Source: an uncultured Bacilli bacterium
GTDB lineage: Bacteria > Bacillota_I > Bacilli_A > ML615J-28 > CAG-698
Length of the DNA stretch: 57,599 bases
NCBI GenBank assembly: GCA_947627195.1
Contig: CANQVC010000005.1
Location: 1 to 57,599, forward strand
Reading direction: 5' to 3'
A model generated the notes under the pieces. The model searched no databases, had not been told where the DNA came from, and worked only from the letters and a program-made list of their open reading frames with translations. Both the position numbers and the translations under genes were made by a program. Positions 1 through 10,849 of this stretch are shown piece after piece (within the stretch, counting starts at the first letter, position 1; each line of letters starts with the position of its first letter).

Positions 1-12
1 AATATTAAAAAA

Positions 13-40
13 ATCCCTTACTTATTGATCAGTAAGGGAT
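13..40 (+). terminator. Rho-independent terminator of a gene left of the window
   Basis: A perfect 10-bp stem (ATCCCTTACT at 13-22, AGTAAGGGAT at 31-40) with an 8-nt loop is seen. Only a short T/G tract follows, so it is a modest terminator. It separates the module below from whatever lies upstream. Confidence 0.6.
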
Positions 41-361
41 TTGTCGCATAATAACTGTCAAACTCGGGTTATATCATTCCATGAAGGCAAAATAGCAAAT
101 GTAAGTTATTATTATAATTATGATAATGGTTATTGTAAAACATATTTTATTGATGATGTTGATGGGGATATAATTATAAATAAACCCCCAATGCCAATAA
201 GAGATGGATATAGATTTGGTGGATGGTATAAAGAAGAAGAATGTATTAATGAATGGAACTTTGATCATGATATAGTTCCTAAAAAGATTTATGATGAAGA
301 AGAAAATTATATATATAAAGAGACTGCTTTATATGCGAAATGGACAAAGGAGGATATATGA
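41..361 (+). pseudogene. Flg_new/InlB B-repeat fragment lacking a clear start
   Basis: The reading frame encodes about 105 residues whose C-terminal half matches a Listeria-Bacteroides repeat (Flg_new, InlB B): 'RDGYRFGGWYKEEE' and then 'TALYAKWT'. This unit is normally repeated inside large secreted surface proteins. Here there is no signal peptide, no upstream ATG and no well-spaced ribosome binding site. The only possible start is a TTG at 41 directly after a terminator hairpin, and an in-frame TGA lies at 26-28. The frame ends in an ATGA overlap with the ATG of the giant surface gene at 358. I infer a leftover tail of another repeat protein, joined here by recombination. A short TTG-started gene is possible but less likely. 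Confidence 0.5.
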
Positions 362-3300
362 AATCAGTTTTTAAAAAGATAATATGCTTTATCGTAGTGT
401 TATTAATTACATTTATTATATGTAATTATTTAAATGTTAATGCAAAGACAAATGATATCAATATAAATGATATTAATAGTGCTGCATTATATTCTGCTAC
501 TAATACTTATAATTATAATCCCAATGTAGATTATAATTCAAAGATAGTTCCAGGACAAGAAAATAATAGACTATATGTAATGAATTCGTTAAGTGATAGA
601 AATTCAAATATTGTAAGTACTGACAAACCATTATTGACAGTTTTAACACATGGGTTAGGTGGTAGTGCTGAGCAGTGGAGTAATGTTAGTGATGCTTTTA
701 ATAAATTAAGATTAGGTTATGCACAAGATTCAATTATTGCTAGTTTATATGATGTTGGAAATTCAAATATTTATGTTGCTAAATTTTTAAATGGGGAATA
801 TATATTACTTGATATTACTGAACAAATTAGGCTTAGATCAAATAATATAGATATAGAAAATAATCATAACAAATATCAAATTGATCATATAACAGATATA
901 TCTAAACATTCTGTTGTATTGTTTGATGGGGATAATGATGATGTTGAATTACAAAATTACATTGTGTATCGTGAATTTAATTATGTTATCAGTAGAGTTG
1001 TATATGATATCAAATTATTAAATAATAATATCTTGCCTAAAATTAATTTAATTGGTCATAGTAGAGGAGGATTAACTAATATTGAATATGCACTAGATCA
1101 TCCAGATTTAGTCGAATCAATCTTTAGTTTAGGAACACCATATTGTGGCTCAACAAGTGCATCTATTGATGTATCATTAGGATTTCCTATTGGTGGGTCT
1201 CCAACTGGTGAAGAAGATATAATAAAAGAATCTACATATATTAATTATTTAAACAGATGGAATGACAATTATACAAAATTAGGTTATGATAAAATAAAAG
1301 CATATGCCTTAGGTGGTTATGCTACTTTAAATTTTTATAAAAGTATGGTTTTGAGTGAACAATGTCAAAAAGCATTAAAACAATATTTAGATGGTTCTGT
1401 GTCTCCCCAATTTGCTACTACAGTTATTGAAGCTCTAATTGAAGCAATAAATAAACTAGTTTTAGATTCATATTTTTCGTTTATAGTTGAAGGAATTACT
1501 CCTATAATTGTAAGGTTGATTGCAACACTAATAACAGAAGCATTAGCTAATTTAAATTTAAGTTCCACATGTGCTGATGATATCGCTGAAATATTGGTTT
1601 CAGAGCTTAATTTAGATTATCATTTCCCTTTTGTGTCATGGTACAATGATGGTTTTGTTGATTTAAATTCACAATTAGGATTGTATGGAGGAGCAATTAT
1701 ATCAACTGACGGTTATAAAGGATTTGTTAGAAAAAAATTTTGTTTCACACCAGAGAATTCTAATACTAATGCATTCGCTGAAAATAATGTTCCAATTGTA
1801 CATAATTTAGAAATTCGTGATAGAAGAATGATAAATTACATTATGAAGAAAATTCAATTTACTGGTAAATCAATAGATGATTATGAAGTAATAAATATTT
1901 CTAGTAATGAAGTGGGAATTAAATCTTATATAGGGACAAATAGTTCAAGTACTTTAATTATTCCTGAATATATCAATGGAAAAAAGGTTGTTGAAATTTG
2001 TCCATATGCTTTTGCCAATAATTTTAATGATGATGAAACAATAACTGATATTATTATACCTAGTTCAATTAATATAATTGGTACATCAGCTTTTGAAAAT
2101 TGTTCGAACTTAAAAACTATTTCATTTAGTAGTAATTCAAAATTAAGTAAAATAGATAAAAATGCCTTTTATGGTTGCATTAATATTAATAATATAGAAA
2201 TACCTGATAGTGTAACTGAAATAGGTGACAATGCTTTTGCATATTGTCTTAATTTAAGTGGCAATTTTAAATTACCTTCTAATTTATCCATATTAGGCGA
2301 AAATTCTTTATTAGCAACAAATATATCTAATATAAGTATTGTTAATAATCCATATTATTATAGTTATAATTATACATTATATAATAAAGAACAATCAACA
2401 ATAATTCTATCTTATGCTAGTGGTAATTTCACAGTTCCAGCAACAGTTAAAACAATTTCTGATTATGCTTTCATAAATAATAAAAATATTACATCAATTA
2501 ATTTGAATAATGTTGATAAGATTGGAAAATTAGCATTTTCTAATTGTGAAAATCTGGTGAATGTTAGTGGTGGAAATAATATTAATTATATAGATGATGG
2601 GGCATTTATATCAACTAAATGGTATACTAATAATGAAATTATTATTTTAGGTAAAACATTAGTTAAATATCAAAATAACAATGACGAAAGATATACAATT
2701 CCAAATAATGTAACATACGTTTGTGATAGTGCATTTGTTAGCGAATCATTAAAAGAAGTAATAATCCCAACAAGTGTTTCTGATATTGGTAATTATGCAT
2801 TTACTTATTGTTCTAATTTAAAAAGAGTATTTATGTTAAATACTACACCAATAACAATTAGACATAACACTTTTTTAAGAAATGACACATTAACAATTTA
2901 TGTTCCTGATCTTTATTTAAATGATTACAAAAATAGTTCATATTTTACTAATTATGTTACTAATATTTCTTCAAGATGGGTTAGTGTTGAATTATATGAT
3001 GATGGAAAATTATTTAATAATACATCATGGAAGTTTTATTCTATTATTAATGATTATCCTATTCCTGAAAAAGCAGGATATGATTTTATAGGTTGGTATT
3101 GTAGTGAAAACGGAAAAATATATAAGAAAAATATGATATTTGATATATATGAAAGTAATTGTGAATTAACAGCTGTTTTTGAAATAGCAAAATATAAGAT
3201 GTATTTAAATTATGACAATGAAAATTTTAATTCCTATAATGTTAGTTATGGGGAATATTATAATTTTCCTGTTCCAACAAAAGCAGGATATGATTTTATA

Positions 3301-6129
3301 GGATGGTTTGATGGACCAAGTATATTTGATAAACAATATACTGATAATAATGGTCAATTATTACATGCTTGGGATAAATATGAAAGTACTGTATTATATG
3401 CAATTTTTAATAAAAAGCAATATAATATCAAATATGATTTAGATGGAGGAGAAAATTCAACAAATAATCCATTAGTTTTTTATTCAGATGAAATTGTTAA
3501 ACTAGATGTTCCAACAAAATATGGTTATGGATTTGATGGTTGGTATATTAATGGCATTAAAACAGAGATCATTGATGTTGGTTCTTATAAAGATGTTCTT
3601 GCAGTGGCAAAATGGAAAGCTACAAAATATGATGTAAGTGAAAATAATAGTTATATTGTAATAAGTGATGAATATTCAATAGTAACTTTAAACAAAGCAA
3701 TAAATAATGATATAAAATTTGTTATTACAAACAATGTTAAACAAGTAACATTTATAAGTGAAACAAATAGTATATATAATGCTTGTATAGTTGTTAATGA
3801 AAGAACATATAATTTATTAATTAATTTAAAGAATATTCGTTTTAACGCTCCTAATGAGAATCATTGTATTGATGCAAGTAATGGTGAATATGTTTTGCAT
3901 ATCAATTGTCAAGGTAACAATTCATTAAAAGGTGGAAATGGAATTCGAAGTGATATTAATAGTTCTAGGAATGGCTTTTATGGAATCAAAGCATATAAAT
4001 TAATTATTACTGGTGATAATATATCGGTTATTGGTGGTAATGGTTATAATGGAAATAATGGAAGTAATGGTGAAGATGGTGAAGATAGTGATCAAAATCC
4101 TGATGGTTCATTAATACATCCAGAAAAAGGCCGCGATGGTAGTGATGGAAAAAATGGCACTAATGGTGAAAATGGCGGTAATGGTGGTAATGGTGGCAAT
4201 GGCGGTAATGGTGGTAATGGTGCATCAGATATTAGCTCTAATCCATTGACAGGAGTTGGTACACCAGGAAATGGTGGCAATGGCGGTAATGGTGGCAATG
4301 GTGGTAATTCAGGTATTGGAGCATATGCTGTTAATTCTAATTTAAATTTAGGTATTATTGGTCAAGATGGCACACCAGGAAATGGTGGACAAGGTGGCAA
4401 TGGTGGACAAGGTGGCAATGCTGGAACTATTGGAAAAGATGGTATTGATGGAATTAATGGTGTTGTTGGGATTGAAGGTATATTAATTATAACTGATTTT
4501 ATGAAAATTAATTGTGAAACAAATAATATAGATTCACCATTTGTTTTAAATTTCCAAGGTATTAAGTCAATGTTCGTAGAAATATGTGTACAATGCAAAG
4601 GATATTACAATATTAGAACATTATCTGACTATGGTACATCACTTAAAATTTATGATGCTAATATGAAAGAAGTAACAACAGGTAGTAATTTAGAATCAAA
4701 TAACGGGAAAGATAGATTACTTAAAATAGGATTATATAATGATAAATTTTATCTTGAAGTTATTTCCAATGGCAATAATAAAGAAATATCGTTATTTGTT
4801 GAATCGAACATATATCAAGATGAAAAAATTGATATTGATAGCAATAAAGATGTTTTAACTCATTTACATAATGGCAGAAAAACATATGAATTTTATGCTA
4901 ATGTTAATGGCTTTTATTATATTGAATTAGAAGCAACATCACAATATGATTACGCATATTTAGATGGCGCAATTGAAATATTAAATAATGGACAAGTTAT
5001 TCAAAAATTTGCTATGTATAATGACTATGCTATTAGCAGAGAACATGGAAATATAATGGTGTTTAAAGCTGAAAAAGGAAAAACATATCAAATTCAATTA
5101 GTATTCAATGATTATACAATTGATACATTGTCTTTAAGTATTAATTCATTTTTACCAGTTATATTTTATAAAAATGAAAATTATTCAAGTGAAGAAAAAA
5201 TTACTTATGGTGATGTTTTTAAAGAATTTAATATTGATAAAAGTGGACAATATGATTTTGAAATAAATTACAAAGGGTATTCTAATAGTGGAATAAATTT
5301 TTATATTTTAAAACAAACAAATGATGATGTAACACCTATTATTCGTACTAATATTTCTTATCTTGAACAAAATAAAAAATTTACAATACCTCTAGAAAAA
5401 AATGAAAAATTATATTTTGGGTATGTAAATGGAATAAATGAAGGTTCTATTTTGGTTAGTTTTAAAAAATATATTTCTCATACATTTGAAATTATTACTG
5501 ATATCAATTCAAATGTATCAGTAGGAACGGAAGTAACAATTAATAAAGGCGAATATAAAGGAAAAGTTATCACTGTTGGTTTAACAAGAATATGTTATTT
5601 AGGTGATGATGCCCCTGATAAATCAAGTAGATTAAATTATGAATGGAATACATCAAATGAAAATATTGCCATTGTAAGTGAATATGGAACTGTTACAGCT
5701 ATTAAACCTGGTCGAGTTATAATTACGGCTACTTATTATAAAGATGAAACAATTGTTGGAGAAATTGCTCTTGATGTTGTTCCATCAATTATAAATGAAG
5801 AAGTATATTTAAAATATGGAATGGATGTAAGAATTGGTGGTGTAATAAGTGGTACTGAAGTAACTTCAGGTAGAGGAAATGCTATTGAAGTTGGCGTATC
5901 TCCTGTTGTTACAATTCATCAAGGTTATACAAGGTTAATATGTTTAGGTAATAATAGTCCTAGTGCTAGTATCCAAGATTTTAATTGGTCATCAAATGAT
6001 ATTAATATTGCAACAGTTAGTGCATATGGTACTATTACTGGTAAAAATAAAGGAATGGTAATTATTAACGGAACATATAAATATAATGCTAATTATAAAG
6101 TTAGAATTGAATTAACAGTATTATCATGA
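358..6129 (+). CDS. Giant secreted mosaic protein: lipase-like domain, BspA LRR, Flg_new repeats, Gly/Asn-rich repeat, Big2
   Basis: The start is placed at 358 because AAAGGAGG lies at 346-353 and a signal peptide follows (basic 'KSVFKK', then about 20 hydrophobic residues ending near 'NVNA'). The protein has 1923 residues. Domain order: an alpha/beta-hydrolase (about 40-500) with 'THGLGG' and 'GHSRGG' (Ser235) and likely triad partners Asp435 and His482; BspA-like leucine-rich repeats (about 530-870, '[10 protein letters not shown]'); three Flg_new units (about 875-1090, 'AGYDFIGW'); a beta-strand region; a Gly/Asn collagen-like tract (about 1200-1370); a C-terminal half with Big2-like Ig folds ('[18 protein letters not shown]'). 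It has no LPXTG motif and no C-terminal membrane anchor. By family, LRR, Flg_new and Big2 domains serve adhesion or display, and the hydrolase may cleave lipids or esters. A shorter paralog lies at 53744-57523. Substrate is unknown. Confidence 0.85.
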   Translation: MKSVFKKIICFIVVLLITFIICNYLNVNAKTNDININDINSAALYSATNTYNYNPNVDYNSKIVPGQENNRLYVMNSLSDRNSNIVSTDKPLLTVLTHGLGGSAEQWSNVSDAFNKLRLGYAQDSIIASLYDVGNSNIYVAKFLNGEYILLDITEQIRLRSNNIDIENNHNKYQIDHITDISKHSVVLFDGDNDDVELQNYIVYREFNYVISRVVYDIKLLNNNILPKINLIGHSRGGLTNIEYALDHPDLVESIFSLGTPYCGSTSASIDVSLGFPIGGSPTGEEDIIKESTYINYLNRWNDNYTKLGYDKIKAYALGGYATLNFYKSMVLSEQCQKALKQYLDGSVSPQFATTVIEALIEAINKLVLDSYFSFIVEGITPIIVRLIATLITEALANLNLSSTCADDIAEILVSELNLDYHFPFVSWYNDGFVDLNSQLGLYGGAIISTDGYKGFVRKKFCFTPENSNTNAFAENNVPIVHNLEIRDRRMINYIMKKIQFTGKSIDDYEVINISSNEVGIKSYIGTNSSSTLIIPEYINGKKVVEICPYAFANNFNDDETITDIIIPSSINIIGTSAFENCSNLKTISFSSNSKLSKIDKNAFYGCININNIEIPDSVTEIGDNAFAYCLNLSGNFKLPSNLSILGENSLLATNISNISIVNNPYYYSYNYTLYNKEQSTIILSYASGNFTVPATVKTISDYAFINNKNITSINLNNVDKIGKLAFSNCENLVNVSGGNNINYIDDGAFISTKWYTNNEIIILGKTLVKYQNNNDERYTIPNNVTYVCDSAFVSESLKEVIIPTSVSDIGNYAFTYCSNLKRVFMLNTTPITIRHNTFLRNDTLTIYVPDLYLNDYKNSSYFTNYVTNISSRWVSVELYDDGKLFNNTSWKFYSIINDYPIPEKAGYDFIGWYCSENGKIYKKNMIFDIYESNCELTAVFEIAKYKMYLNYDNENFNSYNVSYGEYYNFPVPTKAGYDFIGWFDGPSIFDKQYTDNNGQLLHAWDKYESTVLYAIFNKKQYNIKYDLDGGENSTNNPLVFYSDEIVKLDVPTKYGYGFDGWYINGIKTEIIDVGSYKDVLAVAKWKATKYDVSENNSYIVISDEYSIVTLNKAINNDIKFVITNNVKQVTFISETNSIYNACIVVNERTYNLLINLKNIRFNAPNENHCIDASNGEYVLHINCQGNNSLKGGNGIRSDINSSRNGFYGIKAYKLIITGDNISVIGGNGYNGNNGSNGEDGEDSDQNPDGSLIHPEKGRDGSDGKNGTNGENGGNGGNGGNGGNGGNGASDISSNPLTGVGTPGNGGNGGNGGNGGNSGIGAYAVNSNLNLGIIGQDGTPGNGGQGGNGGQGGNAGTIGKDGIDGINGVVGIEGILIITDFMKINCETNNIDSPFVLNFQGIKSMFVEICVQCKGYYNIRTLSDYGTSLKIYDANMKEVTTGSNLESNNGKDRLLKIGLYNDKFYLEVISNGNNKEISLFVESNIYQDEKIDIDSNKDVLTHLHNGRKTYEFYANVNGFYYIELEATSQYDYAYLDGAIEILNNGQVIQKFAMYNDYAISREHGNIMVFKAEKGKTYQIQLVFNDYTIDTLSLSINSFLPVIFYKNENYSSEEKITYGDVFKEFNIDKSGQYDFEINYKGYSNSGINFYILKQTNDDVTPIIRTNISYLEQNKKFTIPLEKNEKLYFGYVNGINEGSILVSFKKYISHTFEIITDINSNVSVGTEVTINKGEYKGKVITVGLTRICYLGDDAPDKSSRLNYEWNTSNENIAIVSEYGTVTAIKPGRVIITATYYKDETIVGEIALDVVPSIINEEVYLKYGMDVRIGGVISGTEVTSGRGNAIEVGVSPVVTIHQGYTRLICLGNNSPSASIQDFNWSSNDINIATVSAYGTITGKNKGMVIINGTYKYNANYKVRIELTVLS
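4027..4470 (+). repeat. Degenerate GGN/GGQ codon repeat (collagen-like tract)
   Basis: Within the giant surface gene, runs of the 9-bp unit GGTGGCAAT and variants encode Gly-Gly-Asn and Gly-Gly-Gln triplets in three blocks (about 4162-4224, 4267-4314 and 4378-4422). Synonymous variation (GGT/GGC, AAT/CAA) shows the repeats are old rather than freshly expanded. This is the GC-richest part of the gene and is prone to copy-number change in whole triplets. Confidence 0.8.
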
Positions 6130-6156
6130 AATAATAATATATATTTTTGTATTTTA

Positions 6157-6185
6157 TTGTATATTTAATATATCTTTGGTATAAT
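6157..6185 (+). promoter_or_regulatory. Promoter of the GH3-like lipoprotein gene
   Basis: TTGTAT (6157-6162), a 17-bp spacer and TATAAT (6180-6185) lie 53 nt before the start codon. No terminator is visible after the preceding gene. Confidence 0.6.
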
Positions 6186-6237
6186 ATGTCTAGATAAATC
6201 ATATTAGGATAAAATGTGAAATACATTAGGAGGATAT

Positions 6238-8664
6238 ATGAAAAAAATTACTTTTTGTTTTTTGATGTTTTTTATGACTCTATGTCTTATTGGCTGTCAA
6301 AAATATATTGAAGGAAATAAAACAATTCAAATAGTATCTTTAGATAATATTTCTATTAATGAAACTATTCAATTAGAAATAGAAAAGAATGGAAAGAAAG
6401 ATGAATCAATTGACAATTATTTATGGACAGTAAGTAATCCCAATATAGCAACAATAGAAAATGGGTTATTACAAGCTCTTAATTATGGGAAAGTTATTAT
6501 AAAAGCAATTGATAAAGAAGATGCCACTATATTCGCATTCAAAGAAATAGAAGTAGTTCATCCAACTATTAAAGATATTATCATTACAGGTAAACATTTA
6601 ATGTATGTAGGTGATCAATATAATTTCATTGCTACTGTTGTGCCAATAGAAGCAACAAATGAATTAACATGGGTTAGTACAGATGAAGATGTTTTATTTA
6701 TCGATAATGGTACAGCAATAGCTATAGGCGTAGGAACTACCCAAATATTAGTAACATGTGACAATTTTACCCGTGGGTTTACTGTGGAAGTACTAGCAGA
6801 ACCATTGAGTTTAGAAATAGAATATAAATCTAATATGGTTGTAAATGAAACTCAAGTTTTAAAGTTTAATATTGAAAATGTGGAAGTAAAATCTCAAAAT
6901 GAAGATATCATAAAAGTAAATGGTAGTACTATATTGGCCTTAAAAGAAGGTAGTGCAATATTATCTATTCAAAGTATCGATAATCCAACAATATCTGAAA
7001 CAATTGAAATTACTGTTAAAACATATTTCAAAAGATTAGACTCAGCTACACCAGAAGAGCAATTAATAATTGATGAAAAATTAGCATCAATGAGTTTAAA
7101 TCAAATGATTGGTCAAATGTTTCTTATGAAATATACATGTGATTCAGTTAATGCATCAACTGGTCTTCCTATAATACCAGGAGGAAGAAATGAAGCTGGT
7201 ATGAGCACAACAACTAATTTAGATGAATATTTAACTAATTATCCAATTGGTAATTTTGTTTTAAGCAGTAGTGCTTCATCAGATGAAAATTTAATTTTTG
7301 AAGGTAGTAAAAATATACATGACTTCATTTTAAATAAAACTGGTATTGGAGCATATTGTGCATATGATCAAAATTATTTTAATTCAACATTACCAATTGC
7401 ATTTTGTTCTAATATGTCATTAGCAGCAACTAAAAATACTAATCTTGTTTATCAATATTCTTCTCTTTTAGGAAAAGAATTAAAGGGATATGGTGTTAAT
7501 GGAGTTATTTCTCCTTATCTAATAGGGTCAGGATGGGATTCAATTAATACATTTGGTGATTTAGATGATAATGCTTTATATGCATCAGCACTTAATCAAG
7601 GATTTGTTGATGAAGGATTAATATTTTCTTCATCATTAGATAATGATTCCTCTATATTCCCAATGTTTGATTTTGATTTTTGTGATAAACAAATACGTTC
7701 TAATGTTTTATTAAATTCACCAATATTATATATAGGTAGAGCTTATGACAATGATGGGCATCCATTAATTACTTCATCAGAATTTATTCAAGATTATATT
7801 CGTGATACAGCAAGATATGATGATGTTATTTGTTTAGATCCAAATTCTTTCCAAATTTTAGGAATTAATTATGAGTATAATTTTGAACAACTAGTTATTG
7901 ATGCTATCTTAGCAGGTGTTGATATGATTGGGGTAACATTCCAATTTAGAAATTGGGGATCTTATTTAAATAGATTTATCTTATCAGCTTTTGATAGTTT
8001 AGTTTATGCTGTTCAAAGCGGTACTATATCAATGGATAGAATTAAAGAATCAGTATCAAGAATATTATTAATGAAAATTCGTGCTGGTATTATTGATGGT
8101 ACTGAATGTAAAAAAGATAACAATCAAACAAATCTAATTCAATATAATGAGATATGTAAAAATATTGAGAAAGAAAGTTTAACAGTATTAGGAGATTTTA
8201 AAGGTATTGATAAAAATAAATCAACAATCTTTGTTTCTCTTGCTTATGAAGATGCACCTAGAGTAGATAAAACTTTTGGTGATTCATTCAGTAGTTATTT
8301 TAGTGACTTAGGTTATTCAAAATTTTCGGTATATCGTGCAGATAGAGCTAATCTAAATCAATTTTTTGCATCCGTGGAAACATGTGGGCAAATTATTATA
8401 TCTATCCCAAATCTTCATTATCAATCAAGAATTGGAATGGGAAACGAATATCAAGATTATCTAACATTTGTTAATACTGTATTAGAAATAAGACCTGATA
8501 CAGTTGTTATATCAGTAGAAAATCCATATGATATAGAATATATAATTAATGCAAAAAACTTTATATGTCTATATGGAAATTATTCAAATAATTATGAAGT
8601 AATATTAGATTATTTAAATAATGGATGGAGTGCAAAAAACACATTGCCATTTAAGAGAGGATGA
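6238..8664 (+). CDS. Lipoprotein with Big2-like domains and a divergent glycoside hydrolase family 3 domain
   Basis: The 808-residue protein begins with a lipoprotein signal ('MTLCLIGCQK', lipid-modified Cys20), so it should be anchored outside the membrane. Residues about 30-280 form Ig-like Big2-type domains ('VSNPNIATIENGLLQAL'). From about residue 282 ('LASMSLNQMIGQMF') to 640 it resembles GH3/NagZ-type beta-N-acetylhexosaminidases, including 'AGVDMI' and the closing 'RIKESVSRILLMKIRAGI'. The usual KHFPGHG signature is absent. The nucleophile region reads 'VICLDPNSF', leaving Asp534 as the best candidate. The enzyme may be inactive or have changed specificity. RBS AGGAGG precedes the ATG. 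Its stop codon is buried in the terminator hairpin. Confidence 0.75.
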   Translation: MKKITFCFLMFFMTLCLIGCQKYIEGNKTIQIVSLDNISINETIQLEIEKNGKKDESIDNYLWTVSNPNIATIENGLLQALNYGKVIIKAIDKEDATIFAFKEIEVVHPTIKDIIITGKHLMYVGDQYNFIATVVPIEATNELTWVSTDEDVLFIDNGTAIAIGVGTTQILVTCDNFTRGFTVEVLAEPLSLEIEYKSNMVVNETQVLKFNIENVEVKSQNEDIIKVNGSTILALKEGSAILSIQSIDNPTISETIEITVKTYFKRLDSATPEEQLIIDEKLASMSLNQMIGQMFLMKYTCDSVNASTGLPIIPGGRNEAGMSTTTNLDEYLTNYPIGNFVLSSSASSDENLIFEGSKNIHDFILNKTGIGAYCAYDQNYFNSTLPIAFCSNMSLAATKNTNLVYQYSSLLGKELKGYGVNGVISPYLIGSGWDSINTFGDLDDNALYASALNQGFVDEGLIFSSSLDNDSSIFPMFDFDFCDKQIRSNVLLNSPILYIGRAYDNDGHPLITSSEFIQDYIRDTARYDDVICLDPNSFQILGINYEYNFEQLVIDAILAGVDMIGVTFQFRNWGSYLNRFILSAFDSLVYAVQSGTISMDRIKESVSRILLMKIRAGIIDGTECKKDNNQTNLIQYNEICKNIEKESLTVLGDFKGIDKNKSTIFVSLAYEDAPRVDKTFGDSFSSYFSDLGYSKFSVYRADRANLNQFFASVETCGQIIISIPNLHYQSRIGMGNEYQDYLTFVNTVLEIRPDTVVISVENPYDIEYIINAKNFICLYGNYSNNYEVILDYLNNGWSAKNTLPFKRG

Positions 8665-8679
8665 AAATCCTCTTTTTTT
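8656..8679 (+). terminator. Terminator overlapping the stop codon of the GH3-like gene
   Basis: AGAGGAT (8656-8662), a GAAA tetraloop and ATCCTCT (8667-8673) run into seven T. The TGA stop spans 8662-8664 inside the hairpin. Confidence 0.9.
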
Positions 8680-8682
8680 GGC

Positions 8683-8711
8683 TTGACGTATATATAATAT
8701 TATGATAATAT
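8683..8711 (+). promoter_or_regulatory. Promoter of tRNA-Thr
   Basis: TTGACG (8683-8688) is followed after 17 bp by TAATAT (8706-8711); an overlapping GATAAT at 8704-8709 is an alternative -10. It sits directly after the preceding terminator and about 15 nt before the tRNA. Confidence 0.6.
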
Positions 8712-8726
8712 ATAATAAATAATTTT

Positions 8727-8802
<76 letters not shown>

Positions 8803-8812
8803 TTTTAATAAT

Positions 8813-8857
8813 AACGAAAATTAATTTTATAAAATATAAAGTTAGTTTTCGTTTTTT
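8813..8857 (+). terminator. Terminator after tRNA-Thr
   Basis: AACGAAAATTAA (8813-8824) pairs with TTAGTTTTCGTT (8842-8853) with one G-T wobble, followed by a T-run. Confidence 0.75.
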
Positions 8858-8900
8858 ATTATTTTAAATTTAAAAAGATTTTATATATAAAAAATTAGCC

Positions 8901-8934
8901 TTTAATTTTTTTAAATTTTATGATACAATATAAT
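8901..8934 (+). promoter_or_regulatory. Probable promoter of the mnmG operon
   Basis: TTTAAT (8901-8906), 17 bp and TACAAT (8924-8929) lie about 30 nt before the start codon; an overlapping TATAAT at 8929-8934 is an alternative -10. The surroundings are almost pure A/T, so the -35 call is weak. Confidence 0.45.
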
Positions 8935-8959
8935 CTAGAATATAGAAGGTGAAAATAAT

Positions 8960-10849
8960 ATGTATGATGTTGTTGTCATTGGTGGAGGTCATGCTGGAGT
9001 TGAAGCAGCCCTTGCATCGGCAAGATTAGGATGCAAAACACTAATGGTTTTAGGAAGTATAAAAAGAATTGCCAATATGCCATGTAATCCTTCAATAGGA
9101 GGACCAGCTAAGGGAATAATTGTTCGAGAAATCGATGCCTTAGGGGGAGAAATGGCTAAAGCAATTGATGCTACATTATTACAATTAAAAATGTTGAATA
9201 GTTCAAAAGGACCAGCCGTTAGAGCATTACGTGCTCAAGCTGACAAAATAACTTATCCAGCATATATGCGTAATGTCATATTTTCTACCCCTAATCTAGA
9301 AGTACTTGAAGGATATGTAACTAAACTTAATACAGAAAATAATCAAGTTAAAAGTATAATTGTTAATGATAAAGAAATTATAACTAAGGCAGTTATTATT
9401 GCAAGTGGCACATATTTATCTTCATGTGTATTGTGTGGTAATACATCAATTCCCTCAGGTCCAGACCATGAACCAACAACTACCAAATTAAGTGAAAGCT
9501 TAAAAGAACATGGATTTCATTTAATTCGTTTAAAAACAGGTACACCACCAAGAATACAAAAAGATAGTATAGATTATGATAAAATGTTAATTCAATATGG
9601 AGATAAACATGTTTATCGCTTTAGTTCCACAACTAAAAATCCAATTCCATTTGATAAACAAGTTGTTTGTTATTTAACATACACAACTCCTAAAACACAT
9701 GAAATAATTAGACAAAATCTTTTAAAATCAAGTATGTATTCAGGATTAGTTACAGGAATTGGTCCGCGATACTGTCCATCAATAGAAGATAAAGTAGTTC
9801 GTTTTAAAGATAAAGAAAGACATCAATTATTTATTGAACCAGAAGGAATAGAAATACCTGAAATGTATTTACAAGGCTTTTCCACAAGTATGCCTCATGA
9901 TGTTCAAGAAGAAATGGTGCATTCACTTCCAGGATTAGAACATGCAATTATTACTAAATATGCATATGCAATAGAATATGATGCTATCGATCCATTGGAA
10001 TTAAAAAACAATTTAGAAACAAAAAAAGTTGCTAATTTATTTTTCGCAGGTCAAGTTAATGGCACAAGTGGATATGAAGAAGCAGCTTGTCAAGGGTTGA
10101 TTGCGGGAATAAATGCTAATCAAAAAATAAAGGGTTTAGAACCATTAGTATTAAAAAGAAATGAAGCTTATACAGGAGTGCTTATTGATGATTTAATTAC
10201 TAAAGGTGTAAAAGATCCTTATCGTATGTTAACATCAAGAGCTGAATTTCGTTTATTATTAAGACATGATAATAGTGAACAAAGATTATTAAAATATGGA
10301 TATGAAATTGGTTTAATTAGTGAAGATAGATATCAATCATTCTTACAAAAAGAACAAAATAAAAATGAAGTAATTAAAATATTAAAAGATTTATATTATA
10401 CTCCTAAACAAGAAATTAATGATTATTTAAGTAAAAATAATAAATCAATATTAAATGAAAAGATTAATGGTTATGATTTCTTAAAAAGACCAGAAATAGA
10501 TTTTAATGATTTAGAAACATTATACCAATTAATGTATCCAGAATCATCATCAATAAAACAAGCATTTGCTTTGCTAGATGATGATTCCAAAGAACAATTG
10601 TTGATTCAGATAAGATATGAAGGTTATATTTTAAAAGAATACAAAGTAGCACAAAAAATGTTACAAATGGAAAATCGTAAAATACCTGATGATATTAATT
10701 ATGATGAAATAAAAAATATTGCTTCAGAAGCTAGAGATAAATTAAAAAAGGTTTTACCACAAACTATTTCTCAAGCATCACGTATTAGTGGTGTTAATCC
10801 AAGTGATATTTCTATTTTACTTGTATATTTAGAAAGTAGGAAATCATGA
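8960..10849 (+). CDS. mnmG: tRNA uridine-5-carboxymethylaminomethyl(34) synthesis enzyme MnmG
   Basis: This FAD-dependent enzyme works with MnmE to modify the wobble uridine of certain tRNAs. The 629-residue protein has the usual family length and starts with the FAD-binding 'VIGGGHAGVEAA' motif. It carries the conserved 'NMPCNPSIGGPAKG' and 'LKTGTPPRI' segments, and ends with the C-terminal helical tRNA-binding domain ('QASRISGVNPSDISILLVYL'). RBS GAAGGTGA precedes the ATG. It heads an operon with rsmG (ATGA overlap), parA, an MscS channel and a DUF951 gene, a gene order typical of the replication-origin region. mnmE is not next to it; a tRNA and surface genes lie upstream instead. Confidence 0.97.
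   Translation: MYDVVVIGGGHAGVEAALASARLGCKTLMVLGSIKRIANMPCNPSIGGPAKGIIVREIDALGGEMAKAIDATLLQLKMLNSSKGPAVRALRAQADKITYPAYMRNVIFSTPNLEVLEGYVTKLNTENNQVKSIIVNDKEIITKAVIIASGTYLSSCVLCGNTSIPSGPDHEPTTTKLSESLKEHGFHLIRLKTGTPPRIQKDSIDYDKMLIQYGDKHVYRFSSTTKNPIPFDKQVVCYLTYTTPKTHEIIRQNLLKSSMYSGLVTGIGPRYCPSIEDKVVRFKDKERHQLFIEPEGIEIPEMYLQGFSTSMPHDVQEEMVHSLPGLEHAIITKYAYAIEYDAIDPLELKNNLETKKVANLFFAGQVNGTSGYEEAACQGLIAGINANQKIKGLEPLVLKRNEAYTGVLIDDLITKGVKDPYRMLTSRAEFRLLLRHDNSEQRLLKYGYEIGLISEDRYQSFLQKEQNKNEVIKILKDLYYTPKQEINDYLSKNNKSILNEKINGYDFLKRPEIDFNDLETLYQLMYPESSSIKQAFALLDDDSKEQLLIQIRYEGYILKEYKVAQKMLQMENRKIPDDINYDEIKNIASEARDKLKKVLPQTISQASRISGVNPSDISILLVYLESRKS

Noticed and set aside
4092-4598. Two Pro-rich reading frames on the minus strand
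   Set aside because: They are the complement of the GGN repeat tract of the giant surface gene; no ribosome site and no separate conservation signal.
6127-8664. Possible genetic code 4 (TGA as Trp)
   Set aside because: Genes end at TGA (for example 6127-6129 and 8662-8664, the latter inside a terminator), and Trp is written TGG.
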